DNA of 64,000 bases. It comes from Adiantum capillus-veneris (lineage: Eukaryota > Streptophyta > Polypodiopsida > Polypodiales > Pteridaceae). The notes under the pieces were generated by a model. That model made no database searches. It saw only the letters and a list, made by a program, of their open reading frames with translations, and had not been told where the DNA came from. Position 1 is the stretch's first letter. Every line of letters starts with the position of its first letter. Position numbers and translations under genes: made by a program. The DNA lies in assembly GCA_014529385.2 (NCBI GenBank), contig CM043965.1, positions 16,941,912 to 17,005,911 on the forward strand, read 5' to 3'. Below, in pieces: positions 10,085 through 21,189 of the stretch.

Positions 10085-10679
10085 CGTTTTTATGAAATCT
10101 CTATAGGTGTGATCTTTTAGATTAACCCTTGTTATTGATCCCCCTTGCTTCAAGTACAGATATTGTTTCCCTAGTCTTGGATAAGTTGTACTTGTTGCAT
10201 GAAAGGTCTTCCCAAGATAATTTCATAATTGAGTTTCTTTCCAAAGTCCACTATTGCAAAAGTATGTTGAAAATCAATCCAAAGGAATTAACTATAACCT
10301 TTTCAAACATTCCTAACGATCTTTCAATGTGTCCACCAGCCAATTGCAATTTCATTCGAGTTTGTCTAATGGCTAGTTGTCCCCATGATTCCCATACGGA
10401 TTTCATGGCTATGGCTATGCCTACCCCACTATCCAGTATTTCCATGGCTTCTATATCACTGTATCTCACTGGAAGGGTTGTGTTTCCTTCTTCCCCTTCG
10501 TAGTATTCTCCAAATTTGTTCATTGGAACGGATCGAATATGTTTGTTATCCATTTCGTATTTCAAATTTTCCAATTTTTTTATGTTTAGCCTTGTTATCC
10601 CCACCTTCTCTAGAGTTTTTTCTAGATCATTCCATAAATATGGTCTGATTTTTAACAGTTTCCTAAAGTAAGAGTGCAT
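10085..10679 (-). pseudogene. Retropepsin domain, element 2
   Basis: The frame 10251-10679 contains the aspartic protease active site as LDSGVG, then the RMKLQLAGG segment matching RMKLQLADG of element 1. It also has an N-terminal MNKFGEYYEGEEGNTTLP that parallels the element 1 KVGEYCEGEDGNITLP. After a frameshift near 10250 the homology continues to about 10085. The active-site Asp is kept, but the surrounding frame is broken in at least two places. Confidence 0.75.
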
Positions 10680-10863
10680 TGAATGGGTATAGACATGATT
10701 TAATGGATGTTGTCTACCTCTAGGGTCTCTTCTGCTCTTCTTATCTGAGTGATTTTACACACTATGGATTCATCTTCGTTATCTCCCAAGTAAGAGGGTA
10801 GTGCTTTTTGTGTTATTGGTTTAGACATTCCTAAAGCTTCAGATCTGCAATCCCATACAAGGA

Positions 10864-11640
10864 TTATACATCCATGTCTATATCAGGAGGTAGATTGTCT
10901 AACCAAACTTCCTCTATAGGAGCTGACTTCATAGTTAGGCTCCCATCATTAATCTCTCTAGCTTTTTCCCATAAGTGTCCTGGCCACTCTTCTTCTACGA
11001 AGAGAATTCCATCTAAGGCATCTTGTTTGTCAGGCAATATGAGTTCTAGTTCCTTTGTTTCAAGGTGGGGTTCTACCACCACCTCTTTATTGGCTCCTAG
11101 CACAAGCTCCTTAGGTTTTGCTACACTCTCAAGCTTGGGTTTTTGGTTTTCCAGCATCTCTTGAGTAACTCTTACCAAATTTTGATAAGCTTCAAGTTTA
11201 GCTGCTTCCATATCTAGAGAAGGGTAGTTTTTCCATTTGTTTTCCATGTTTTGGCCTGCTTTAAGTCCCACTTGGTAAGCCTCCAAGGCTGCATTGATTG
11301 GCTCAAAACTTTTGTCTACCAAAATTGATCCTCCAGATTTCACGGTGGTTTCCTTGATTTCACTTCCAGTTTCTTTCACTTTTTCCTGGAATATTTTCTT
11401 GGCTTTCTCCACACATTCAGCCCTTTGTTTTTATTTTCTCATCTCATACCTTTTGTTTTGCTTCTCTTGGTATTTTGAGAGGAAATTTTAGTATTCTCCA
11501 AATCATCAGAGGAGTTATGTTTCTTTTTCTTAGCCCGGGCTTTGGTGATTACCTTGATTGGAACAATAGGTTCACTCTCAGATGATCTACTAGGTATCAC
11601 TTGGACTACATTCACCATTGTTTAACCCTTTTTTAGAGGA
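10864..11640 (-). pseudogene. Gag C-terminal coiled-coil region, element 2
   Basis: The frame 10864-11412 (182 codons) is the counterpart of residues 110-270 of the element 1 Gag-protease frame: both have SGGS(I/V)L(V/A)DK followed by a helix with AYE/AYQ and a Trp-containing W...YP..E turn. Highly charged with heptad character. Coding similarity continues upstream with broken frames to about 11640. No catalytic motif. Confidence 0.65.
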
Positions 11641-12460
11641 TTTTTTGGACAATCTTCAAGGAATTGACTTCCCTTTTTGCAACATTGCATACAAAAAGCT
11701 TCAAATGGCTTAATGTTCTTGTCACGCTTCTAGGAATTCATTTTTCCAGTGATCATTGGCACCACGATTATGACAGTTCCCAGTTCTTGGCTTAATCATG
11801 GGTCTTGCCATCGGAGTTCTAACACCTTGATTAGCTACATAGTACATCGATGAAAGATCTGGTGTAGTATAAGTCACAGTTCTTCCATCAATGGGGGATG
11901 TGAATTATACCAATATCCTTCTACCATTACTGTAGATGGACTAGGCTCAACATATGATATAACAGACACTAGTGCTTGTTCATCTCTATGACTCCCTCTG
12001 AATGCATGTACTTTACAGGCATTGAATTATGTCCAGGGTATGAAGGCTGTTGACGCAACATGAGTTGAAGTTTTTCCATAACCATCGATGGTCTTTGAGC
12101 TGGGGCCATATTAGGCTGATATCTGTACATGGGTTGTCCTTGTGTCCTCATAGTCACATATTGAACATTCCCATCATGCTTCGATCGGTAATAGCACTCA
12201 TTGGTCTCATGGTTGATCCATTTACCCTCTATTGCACACCATTTATGCGGCCTAATTGGTTGTCCCTGTTGAGGTATCCCTTGCCCTGGTCCCCTCATAG
12301 GTGCTTTTGGCATGTTATTCATCATATCAGTCAACCTTTTGAGCATGTCTTCTATGGCTGTAAGCGGTGCTGCAACAACCGTTCCCACTTGTAATGGCTT
12401 GGTAGATATTGTTTTCTTGCTTAGATTATCCTTAGGGACATCTTCTTCATTGAATATCAC
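11641..12460 (-). pseudogene. Gag zinc-knuckle remnant and linker, element 2
   Basis: The frame 11969-12460 is Pro/Gln/Met-rich and contains PHKWCAIEGKWINHETNECYY, matching the PKWCAIEQKWTNHGTEECYY segment of element 1 across a stop there. Between 11640 and 11800 Cys- and His-bearing fragments mark the knuckle region, but no complete CX2CX4HX4C remains. Family role: RNA packaging and particle assembly. Confidence 0.62.
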
Positions 12461-13790
12461 AATTGTCTCCTAAGTCAATAGCATCTGACACACACTCTTC
12501 TAAGGTCGTATGTTTCTTGCTATACAATATAGCATAAAGCTCTATGTTTAGGATTCCCTCTAGAAACAATGATACTAGTCTTTCTTCTGTAGGTATTTCT
12601 AGCCTTGGGCATCTTGCAATATATTGCTTCAGTCTAGCTGCACAATCCTTAACAGACTCAACTTATTTTTGTTTGAAGCTATAGATTTGAGCTACCGTAT
12701 TATGTTTGATCACCAGTTTGGAACATGCAGCTACAAATCCTTGAGCTAATGTATTTAAGTCCATGATTGACCTTGGTGGAATGTTTTGGAACCATCTCAA
12801 TGCTTTTCCTTCTAATGTCATTCCAAATCCCTCGAATTGAGTATGGAAATCAAATATGTGTTCTGCTCTTAGCACTTGCTTAAAGCTTGCTAAGTGGTCA
12901 TATGGATCCCCATATCCACTGTATTTTCTGATCCATTTTTGAAAGTCAACTAGTCTAATACGTCTATTTGGTTCAACTCCCGTTCTCCTGGCAACTGGTC
13001 CTGTTTCGAGTCCTTCAAATCAGTCTGTTGGAAATAGTGACTCATGTAGCCCTGGACTGGCTTTAGTGTCACCCGATTTTCTTTGAGATGAGGTAGTTTC
13101 TGGTTTCTTAACATTACTCTCAAAAGATTTCTCTCGGAGTTCATCTCTTGGAATAGTTTCTGGTCCTTGGCCCAATATCCAATATCTTATGAAATACCCT
13201 TGGTAATTGGTTTGTTCGACCTCTTCAGGACTCATCATTACAAAGTTATTGTTATGCCAATCCCTAAATAGGTAGGTTGGTAGATCTGCTAAGCCCTTGT
13301 CTTTGATTTTGAAGATATAGATGATCTTCATGGGTGTTAATTGTCCTGATTTGGCATGAGAAGTCCATGGAGGATATTTGACATTTCTATCCTCCCAACA
13401 ATAGACTTCGATCCTAGGATTATCTATGCTAATCCGTTTCAAAGGCTTCAAATCAACATGATTGTATCCTTCAAATTCTAAAGTAGGTGATCCTTCTTTG
13501 GCTACCATATCTAGAATTATAGTATTTACTTCTAACCCCCATTTGTCTATCACATCAAGGTTTTTAACTTGTAAATACTGAGTTTCCTTTTTATCCATGT
13601 ACATTTTTCCTTGTTTGTTCGCCCTAATTTCCTCTTCAAACTCTATGTCATGGTGATCAATGTGAATAGCATACTCTTCATTAGGATCCAGGTAAACCTG
13701 AGCTCCATGGCGATCAGTCTTATAAAAGGTGAGTATGTGCTTATATCGAATTAAGTTTTTACCTAGTTGTTGGTCAGTTTGGTGATCCAA
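12461..13790 (-). pseudogene. gag: Gag N-terminal and capsid region, element 2
   Basis: The short frame 12663-12875 holds the capsid signature (FDFHTQFEGFGMTLEGKALRWFQNIPP ends broken into parts; the key residues are the FGMTLEG and RWF blocks, then KHNTVAQI). It is collinear with the element 1 capsid. The frame 13020-13790 (256 codons) is the N-terminal Gag, Lys/Asp/Tyr-rich, parallel to 5851-6462 of element 1. Translation should begin near 13790, next to the leader. Stops and frameshifts between these frames show it is inactive. Confidence 0.7.
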
Positions 13791-14569
13791 ATTCTATGGG
13801 TCTTTACAAAAGATATTTGTACACATGCATAGAGTCTCTGGTATTTACCTTGGTCATTTTTGAGCTGAAAGTAAATAATCATGATTATTTATTTTAGGCC
13901 TAAAATAAGCATTTTTTGAACTTTTTCACTAGACAGTCTTTTTATGAACCACTTTAAGCCTCCGAGTCAAGTCAAAACTTAATTTGGCTTAAAATGTCAA
14001 GAAACAATAAATAATATGAGTTTTGACAAACTCTTGAAATTTTTTTCTCAATGCGTCCTTAAGCTTACCGACTGGTTCATACAACTTCTAAAGCATAATC
14101 CGCAGCCGGATTCAATGGTTGGCAGCCTTTTGGTGCTATTTCTAGTCGTGGATTTGAAATTCTGCAACTTCACATAAACAACTCACAATTGATTATTTTG
14201 GATAGAGCAATGTTCCAAAATTCCACCTCGGATACTACCTACCCTACTCCTATGTTCTACTGCAATGGGGTTGTGGAAAGTGTCCACAAACACTCATTTT
14301 CTTGTTTTTTATGGTTTTTTGCGCCTTGATCTTAAGACTTCTCTTGTCCATCAATCACTCTCAAAATCCTAATATAATTCTACATTTCTACAATCCTATA
14401 AGGTACTTAGCAAGTACAACCTACTTCCAAGCTACCTCTACACAGCAAAAGACGACAATCTTAAGCTACACGGTTTTAAAAAGAAATTTTTGACTCTAGG
14501 AGATCCTAAAGGAAGTTAAAAGATAACTTAACAAGACGCTCATGTTTTCCCTAGTTTAGGTCTCTTTGG
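13791..14569 (-). other. Leader of element 2
   Basis: AT-rich untranslated leader of about 780 bp between gag and the primer site. I see none of the 24-bp palindromes that mark the element 1 leader, although the elements are related. Nothing else recognised. Confidence 0.55.
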
Positions 14570-14587
14570 TCCTCGACAATGGCACCA
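14570..14587 (-). promoter_or_regulatory. Degenerate tRNA-Asp primer-binding site, element 2
   Basis: The plus strand reads TCCTCGACAATGGCACCA, 14 of 18 identical to the element 1 site. All four differences are transitions (C to T or G to A). It lies two bases before the LTR start at 14590. Confidence 0.88.
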
Positions 14588-14589
14588 AA

Positions 14590-15450
14590 TGTAGGACAGG
14601 TGTCTAACCTCACTCCTATCTTATTGCATACATAACGAGAACCACAAATATAATTGTCAATCCATGGGATGAAACTTACTCGACTAGTGCATAGAGGCTA
14701 CAAGAGGTTGTCAATATCTTGGAAAACAACTAACAATTCTCATCTAACTCAAGCTACACTCAAATGACAGAAATCAACAAAAGTAGTCGCTCATCGGCAA
14801 ACAAATCACAACCGTTACAACATCAAACAACATCCAAACGTTACAAAACTTCTAGGAAATGTTTATAAGACCTAAGCAGACATGCTTATGGTCTCAAATC
14901 TCACTTTAGGTCAAGTGAAAAAATTGTGATTATTAACAGTAATGCATTTTTTACCTAGTCATTTTCAATCCAAAATGCATTCAAATGCTTAGCAATGATG
15001 TCCCAATTCAGTAGCGAGTCGACGATGCCAAAAGCTACGGAATACCATGAAATTCTCACGTCAATGCGTAGAGATCTTACCTGCAGTTGCAACGTAGCAG
15101 ATAGCACTACAATGTGACAATCAAGAAGGGAGTAGGAAGCACGGGAAGGAGAGAAGTGAGCAGCTTTAGCTCACACTATGTTTCTATTATCCAAAACTTA
15201 TAAAAACCTTACAAAAATTGGCTTTTATACCTTAGCCAAGGTTTTTGTGGTTACAACTAACAATCTGGGAGCTCTAACTAAAGACAGGTTGATACAATCT
15301 GGAAGCTTGTAGCCCTGGCTCATTAATTACACTATTTATCTAGAAAGTAGGAGTTACAACATTCTCAACTTATCAAAATAGTAAGCGGTTTTTACAGTAA
15401 AATTCCCAAAAAATGTTATTCGAGTTATTCGAGTTAGCTTGCTGCTAACA
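14590..15450 (-). repeat. 5' LTR of element 2 (861 bp)
   Basis: On the minus strand it starts TGTTAGCAGCAAGC (from 15450) and ends TGTCCTACA (14590), next to the primer site. The start resembles the LTR start of element 1 (TGTTAGAAGC) and of the LTR array at 32.7-35.7 kb (TGTTAGCAGCGGC). A leftward TATAAAA is at 15223-15229. Immediately to the right the reading frame of element 3 gag appears, placing the insertion site at 15450/15451. Confidence 0.85.
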
Positions 15451-15819
15451 CACTCTCTCATAGTCCTCCATGAAATATTCCTCCTTTAGAGTTAAGTACT
15501 TTGATTTCTTCTTGGTTTCTCCCATACCCATCTTTAATTGCCTTAACATGTTTCCTAATTTTTGGAGCAACAACAAGCTCAAAGCTTTGAATCATCTCAC
15601 CTTCTGACACATGATGCAGCTTAAGTACTTGGTTACATCTTTGCCATTGAATTGATCGATTCTGTTGAAACCGCTTGTATGTTTGGTTGCTAAAATCTTC
15701 CTTCTTTCAATGGCACGTTGTTGTTGCATGAACATTGCAAATGCTTGAAACATTTGCAATATTGCTAGGTCAAAATCCATATCATGTTGCTCCAGATGAT
15801 CACCCATGGTTACCCACAA
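15451..15819 (-). pseudogene. gag: Gag N-terminus of element 3
   Basis: The 75-codon frame at 15592-15819 begins MWVTMGDHLEQHD just inside the primer site. It includes the FNGKDVTKYL segment typical of the N-terminal part of many plant gypsy Gag proteins. After a stop at 15591 coding similarity to element 4 continues in other frames to EEYFMEDYERV, where element 2 begins at 15450. Only about a fifth of a normal Gag is present. Confidence 0.75.
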
Positions 15820-15836
15820 ACTCTCACCTTGGCCGT

Positions 15837-15854
15837 TTCACGTCGGGTTCACCA
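15837..15854 (-). promoter_or_regulatory. Primer-binding site for tRNA-Trp, element 3
   Basis: The plus strand reads TTCACGTCGGGTTCACCA, which from memory is the 3' end of plant tRNA-Trp(CCA) with its CCA. Six bases separate it from the LTR terminus at 15861. Confidence 0.88.
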
Positions 15855-15860
15855 AAAATA

Positions 15861-17820
15861 TGTCAAGAAGTTTGTGGTCTTGCTAAGATAGCACCAGGAT
15901 TTTGTCTATGAGAGTTTGTGAGAGAGCTCTAGAAACTATATGAAGGAGTTATACCATAGATTCCATGATGTCTAGGGTTTGGAAGGAAGTGCAATCAAAT
16001 AATCCCACTCTTTCTCTCTTGCACTCACACACAAAAAGAAAGAACACAAAAGAGAATATCAAAACACCCAAAGATGAAAACATCAAGGCTATGGTCGTAT
16101 TGTATCATAGGTACTATGAAAGGGTTAATAGATGAGTTAATGGCATTCAATATTTGCCGACCAAACATGCTACATATTGTTCTTTGGAATTGTAGTTTTA
16201 TGCTTACCATAATATATATGTTTTGTCCAGTGATTGGGATTAAATGTGTATAGAAATACTCTTGATTCATAGCAAAAGAAAAGTTATAATCTATAAGGGA
16301 TAGTATGATGGGATCCAGTGAAAGAAATATTTCATTGAGACTTTTTGGGCCAAAGAGAAACACTATACGTTGTTGAAAATGTATTTTATGGCTGATCCAT
16401 ACATTAACTGTAATAGATTGCAGAGATTGGAAGTGAAAAAAATTCACATCATGCGGATTATTCATCTAGGATAACTCTAGTCTATACAAAGTGTAGATAT
16501 GAGAGAGGTAAAAAGAAGAGAAGTTTCCCTCCCAAGCCCTATTCTTGCCCGTAGGAAATAATAAACTTTGGGGAGAGATGTACGTGTACCGGGGAGAGAT
16601 GTACCTTGTGCACTAGTATTCTTCACAAAAAGATTGTTGATAGAGCGTTGTTGCTTGAATTCCTTCAAGAGAAACAATTAGGACACAAGAGAGATGGAGA
16701 TAGGAGTAGAGGTAGAAGTAGTAGAAGACATGGAGGTATAGGTTGGGCTTAGAGATGAAAAACAAAAAATCAACAAAATAACAAAATAAAAAAACAAAAA
16801 AACACCTTACTTATCAACCCCTTCGAGAGTACTTGCCAATTTGATAAAGATGGTAAGAGATAGAAGACTTCGACCTTGATTGACTAGAGTTGATGCTTAC
16901 AAGGATGCTTTCAAGTTTAGCTAGCCTTTCTCAAAGGCAAGTGTAGGGCTAAAGACTAATTTGGCATGAATCCTCACACTCCCTCTTGTCTGGTTTTCAA
17001 GGAAGAAGAGGTCCCCTTCTATCGGTGAAGAGAACCCCCAAGTGTTACATAAAAAAGAGAAGAGCAAGTGTGAACACAAACTATAAAAGTTTGAAATGGG
17101 CTATCTCTGCATGATGTGGGCAAATTGGGATCCACCATGTTGATCATATCTCCTCAACCGTGGCTCCAAATTAAAAATAAAAAGAGGGATATAAATTTTA
17201 GCTCATAAGTTATGAATCCCATTTTATATACTTTTTTTGATTTGAATTGGAACCTTGTACGTGTAAAAAACTCACCGAAATAGGATATCTTTTTGGCAGC
17301 AAAAGTCTTATTGTGGTCCCCTTAGCTTAGACTTCCATTTGCTTTCAATGGACACCTCATGAAATATGAAAGCATGACATTGTTCGTTGACAAAGGTTTG
17401 TAAACATCCTCTTAATAATGCATTAAAATGAGTGCATCTTTGAAAATCATGCAAGCTAGTGTCCCATTAGGATTTAATCCTTCCTAGTAGTTATCAAAAA
17501 GAAATATAACAAATATATGAAAAATATGTAGAATATAGATATATATATATATTTAAAAGTACCCTAGATATAGGATCTAGCTAGGGTGTGAGATGATAAT
17601 GAGATAGTAGAAAGAAAGAACCAATTTTTTTTGTCCCAAGTTAAAGAGACGGAGCTATTGACGCTTTTTCCATAGTGCTTTCTGATGGTAAAGTAAGAAT
17701 ATGTTATCCTTGAGATAAATAATAGGATGAGATAGAAATCTTATCATTATACTTAGATATACATCTGTACATTATAGAAAATATGTACGTGTCATAGCAA
17801 GACACAGTGATATGCCAACA
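15861..17820 (-). repeat. 5' LTR of element 3 (right end uncertain)
   Basis: The LTR 3' end is ...CTTCTTGACA at 15861. The interior has no coding potential; frames at 16025-16677 are chance. A run of TATATATA at about 17540-17553 could be the leftward promoter, which would put the start near 17820. The stretch includes purine-rich and A-rich blocks around 16680-16800. Length would be about 1.96 kb, similar to that inferred for element 4. Confidence 0.5.
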
Positions 17821-18189
17821 TAATTATGACTTTCTCGTACTACGCCAGCGCCGACGTTTTCACGATACTGCTTTTTATTAAAAAATTCTTGTAAAAAATC
17901 CGTTTAATCTTATTTTTTCTCTAGGTGATTATTTAATTTAAATCCGATGGAGACCAAAAATAATATTTTTATGTTTAGGTCATCCCAAAAAGCACACTGT
18001 TTTTCAAAAACACCGGAAAGCACGAAAAGCTAAAATTGTGTAAAAAGCAAAAAAGAAGCAAAGTTTTCTAAAATTGAACCACGGGTTCACCTCTTGCATT
18101 GAAATAAGAAAGCAAACTTGTTTTTTACTAAAATGGACTAAAAGTCATGAAAAGCTAAAAATAGCACAAAAGCGCTCGAAAAGTAGATT
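17821..18189. other. Unassigned AT-rich segment
   Basis: No gene. It contains two related blocks ending in AAAATTGAACCA (around 18070 and 18195) with AAAGC-rich spacers, perhaps an old repeat. The second block runs into the copia fragment. Confidence 0.4.
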
Positions 18190-18190
18190 T

Positions 18191-19310
18191 TTATAAAATT
18201 GAACCATAGCTTGCTTGAAACTTGTAGGCTAAGAATCCAACCCTGCTAGACTGATATGTCATATTTTCTGTAGCATCAGAATCAATACTAAAAAGTGAAC
18301 TATCATGTACATGAAGTATTCTATTTGGAGCAACCAAAAATAGGATGCAACTTATTTCTAGTACAATATTGTTACAATGTTGAGTAGTATATGCTCTATT
18401 ATGATCTCTGTCCAATTAACGCTTATAGAACATATGAGTGGGATGATAGACCGTCCACAATATTCATAAGAAGAAGAATAATCTCTTGATAAACGTGTTT
18501 GTTTAGTCGTAATATTGTGTTCTTCATCATGTTGATGGGCCCAATAATCATCTTCAGTATGGCCATTCTTATTGTAGTAAGAGCAGTGCTTGTTAGGAAA
18601 TCTGAGTCGAGAGAAAACATTACCGCGACCATCACCTCTACGATTTTCTCATTGAAATGGACGCCTTTGAGCATAAAAAGCATGTTCCATCTATTGTGAC
18701 TCAGTCTCCTCTTGTGAAATTATAGCTATATCATGACTAGCATTACATCATTCTTGACGTTGAGAGTATTCAATTAAAGATATAAAGGTTTGGTCAAAAT
18801 GAAGACCACCCTTGGTAGTAAGAATGGTAACAATGTTATCATAGGAAGAGTCCTTCATCGTATCAAGGAGAAGTGTAATCAGTTTTTTTTGGGGGACAAC
18901 ATCATTAGGAGTAGCAAGCTGATTAATAATAGATTTGAAGGATTCAATATGTCCTGTCATAGTAGTACCAACTTCATATTGTAACTTGGTAAGAAAACCT
19001 CTCAAACAAATTATTTCTGTGACATTTTTATTCTAAAAGTTTGCAATAAGGTACTTCCATACGTCGTGGGAAGTAGGTAGTTCATACAATTCAAGCAGAA
19101 GAGAATGAATGAGAGAAGAAAGAATGTACCAACGAGTTTCTTTATCACGTCACTGCCAATCCGTATATGCAAGATGCCACTCCTTAGATAAAGGTCCTTC
19201 CCTGTGACAAGAACGTTATCATGATCTGGATCAATATGCAGCCAAGACAAACATACATGATTTCTAAGAACAACATTAAAGATTTCATCTCCTTCAAGAA
19301 TTAGCAGCAT
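18191..19310 (-). pseudogene. Copia Gag and start of protease, element A
   Basis: The frame 18748-19005 is copia Gag (UBN2-type), with RGFLTKLQYEVG, then TGHIESFKSIINQL and KDSSYDNIVTILTTK. The element C copy at 63590-63810 has RGFLNKLQYEAG and KDSSYDNIVTIL. At 18423-18683 the zinc-knuckle region is recognisable in another frame (GHTEDDYWAHQ), but its Cys residues are replaced by Tyr. At about 18259-18285 the copia protease active site appears as IDSDATENM, where the usual form is DSGAT; the Gly-to-Asp change would inactivate it. The frame 19011-19310 is the N-terminal part of Gag. Multiple frameshifts. Confidence 0.8.
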
Positions 19311-20171
19311 CTTTGCTTTCCAACCAAGAAATCCTTGGCCTTGAAATAGAGGAAAACAATGCTAGCCAATAGGAAAACCATTGACGAGAATATTCATAGC
19401 CATATCCAATTGTGAGAAAACGTATAAGATAAGATCGCAAAATTTATACACCATAAATAGTGAAGGACACCACTAAGGACCAAAGAATAATATCACAGTT
19501 GTGCTTTTCTAATCTTTGAAAGTTCAAAGATGACGATGAGAGACAGCACCCGAGAGACAAATGAAAGGAGACGTCAATAATAAAAGAGTTTCCAAAATAG
19601 AATGACGTGAGACGCAAGATTCACAAAAATAGAGTGATGTGAGATGCAAGATTGACGGTCACAATATTAACACGTAAATGCTAAATTTGATCAAAAAATC
19701 TGATGCTAAAAATATAAAAATAATCATTGATGCTTCCAAAAGACTGAACCTGCTCAAGCTCCATTGCAATAAAAACAACATAATTTTTTGCTGCAAACTC
19801 CGTTTGTTGCAAACTCGGACTCAAATCAAAGAGAGTGAGTAGACAAATGAGTTTTGGATGAAAGTGCAAAAGTCACTCAATCGTGATTTCCATTTCTCAA
19901 CATTTTGAACGAAAGACCCTCAAAAATTGAGACAAAGTGAAGGGTGTCAAAAAACAAATCAACAAGTAAATGTAATCAACAATTCACCACATTGATCAGC
20001 AATAGTCACTACACAAATCACTAATTATATTCTTCTTAACACAAAATAATCATGGTTGACAAGAATCAATGCTCAAAAATAAAATTTGGAGAAACTATGA
20101 ATCTTACGAGCAAACCGCATACACATAATTTGTTTTGTCACCTTGAGTTGAATCGTCTCGTGATCATTCTT

Positions 20172-20183
20172 GCTTTGATACCA
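20172..20183 (-). promoter_or_regulatory. tRNA-iMet primer-binding site, copia element A
   Basis: The plus strand GCTTTGATACCA is one base off the 3' end of plant initiator tRNA-Met (GCTCTGATACCA) and directly abuts the LTR at 20184. Confidence 0.88.
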
Positions 20184-20327
20184 TGTTGAGATGTAGAGAG
20201 AAAGAAAGAGTGAGAGGAAGAGAGACACCATGTATGCTCCCAAAGATTGATTCGTATTGAGGACAAGATACATATAGATAATATGTGAGACCAAGTTGAG
20301 TAGAGTGAGCCATATATAGCTCCAACA
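20184..20327 (-). repeat. 5' LTR of copia element A (144 bp)
   Basis: On the minus strand it runs TGTTGGAGCTATATATGG...CATCTCAACA. The terminal inverted pentanucleotide TGTTG/CAACA and a TATATAT close to the 5' end (minimal U3) are shared with copies at 50640-50780 and 62929-63071. Confidence 0.9.
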
Positions 20328-20661
20328 AAAAGAAGAATGGAGTTGGTAAGAAAAAATTGTCTGGGTGTGAATTTATCTATATAAAGTAGTGCATAATTAC
20401 CTAAATAAAATTTGAATTGACACAATTTATGATGTATGGATCTAATCATTGAGTACGTGTTTTGAGGTTTATGATTGAAATACTATTTATAGCTCTCAAA
20501 GCACTTATATATATCATTTTTTATCCATCCTTCGTATTTTGTTAAGATTTTTGTATAGAACATAAAGCTCAAAATGTTGTTGAGAAAACACAAAGGTACG
20601 TAGTTTCATTGGATTTTTTTTGTAGAATATTTTTCTTGATGCAAGTCTAAAGTGTGTCATC
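20328..20661. other. AT-rich flank between copia A and CACTA 1
   Basis: No gene or repeat recognised. The last three bases (atc, 20659-20661) are the left target duplication of the CACTA element. Confidence 0.5.
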
Positions 20662-20905
20662 CACTATAACATATGCGCGGTATTATCGCACGCATTACCG
20701 CACAAAAACAAATAAAATTGTATTGTGAAATTTCCCGTAAGAGGAAATGATTGCAACAATGACCGCGGTAATGGACTTGCGGTAATGCATGCGGCAATGT
20801 CTGTGACTATATTTCCGCACGTATTACCGTGTTTATTACCGTCAGCATTTTCACACATATTACCGCGAATACTATTGTCGCGAGCATTACCGCGTGCCGG
20901 TTTAT
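20662..20905. repeat. Left terminal repeat and subterminal motif cluster, CACTA 1
   Basis: After CACTAT come about ten copies of GCGGTAAT or its complement in both orientations within about 240 bp, with variants such as CGGTATTAT. In En/Spm such subterminal motifs bind the TNPA protein; that role is inferred here from position. Confidence 0.85.
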
Positions 20906-21189
20906 GATAAAAACATAGATGACCGTTTGTATGATCCTTTGCAGGACCATCCAAAAGGTCATCTATTTTTTATTTATTTAAAATATTTTTCAAAATTATT
21001 ATTAATTACAAGTAATTTAATTACAACAAAATATCAATTGAGAAAACTACAATTGGACAATACATTGAGCCACAAAAATGATTGATAATTTCATTTACAT
21101 AAGTGGAAATACAATTGGACAATACATTGAGCAAAAAAAATGATAGGTAATCGCATTTACATAAAGAGGACAAAAAAAGCCCGCGTATA

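Larger units (their letters stand above)
9211..15450 (-). mobile_element. Ty3/gypsy element 2, interrupted by element 1
   Basis: Minus-strand element with LTR 14590-15450, a degenerate tRNA-Asp primer site, leader, Gag, protease and linker region. The coding sequence stops abruptly at 9210/9211 where element 1 is inserted. Its remaining pol and 3' LTR should lie beyond the left end of the window on the far side of element 1. Its protein segments are collinear with element 1 but clearly diverged, so the two are members of one lineage. It has more stops and smaller open frames than element 1, as expected of the older host. Confidence 0.88.
15451..17820 (-). mobile_element. Ty3/gypsy element 3 (tRNA-Trp primed), interrupted by element 2
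   Basis: Minus-strand remnant consisting of an LTR from 15861 rightwards, a tRNA-Trp primer site and the first part of gag. The rest lies past the left edge of the window, beyond elements 1 and 2. Gag resembles the plus-strand element 4 at 47.7-52.4 kb (QQQRAIERRKI against QQQDAQRREI, and EEYFMED against EVYFMED), so 3 and 4 are one family. The right boundary near 17820 rests only on a TGTTGGCATATC-like start on the minus strand and is uncertain. Confidence 0.75.
18190..20327 (-). mobile_element. Truncated Ty1/copia element A with a 144-bp LTR
   Basis: Minus-strand element: short LTR at 20184-20327, tRNA-iMet primer site, leader, gag and the first part of protease, cut off at about 18190. 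Its leader and gag match the plus-strand element at 62929-64000 closely, so both belong to one small-LTR copia family, of which a third LTR is at 50640-50780. Everything downstream of protease is missing. Confidence 0.85.

Noticed and set aside
16025-16465. 146-codon minus-strand protein
   Set aside because: Hydrophobic but motif-less frame inside the element 3 LTR, without coding signals.
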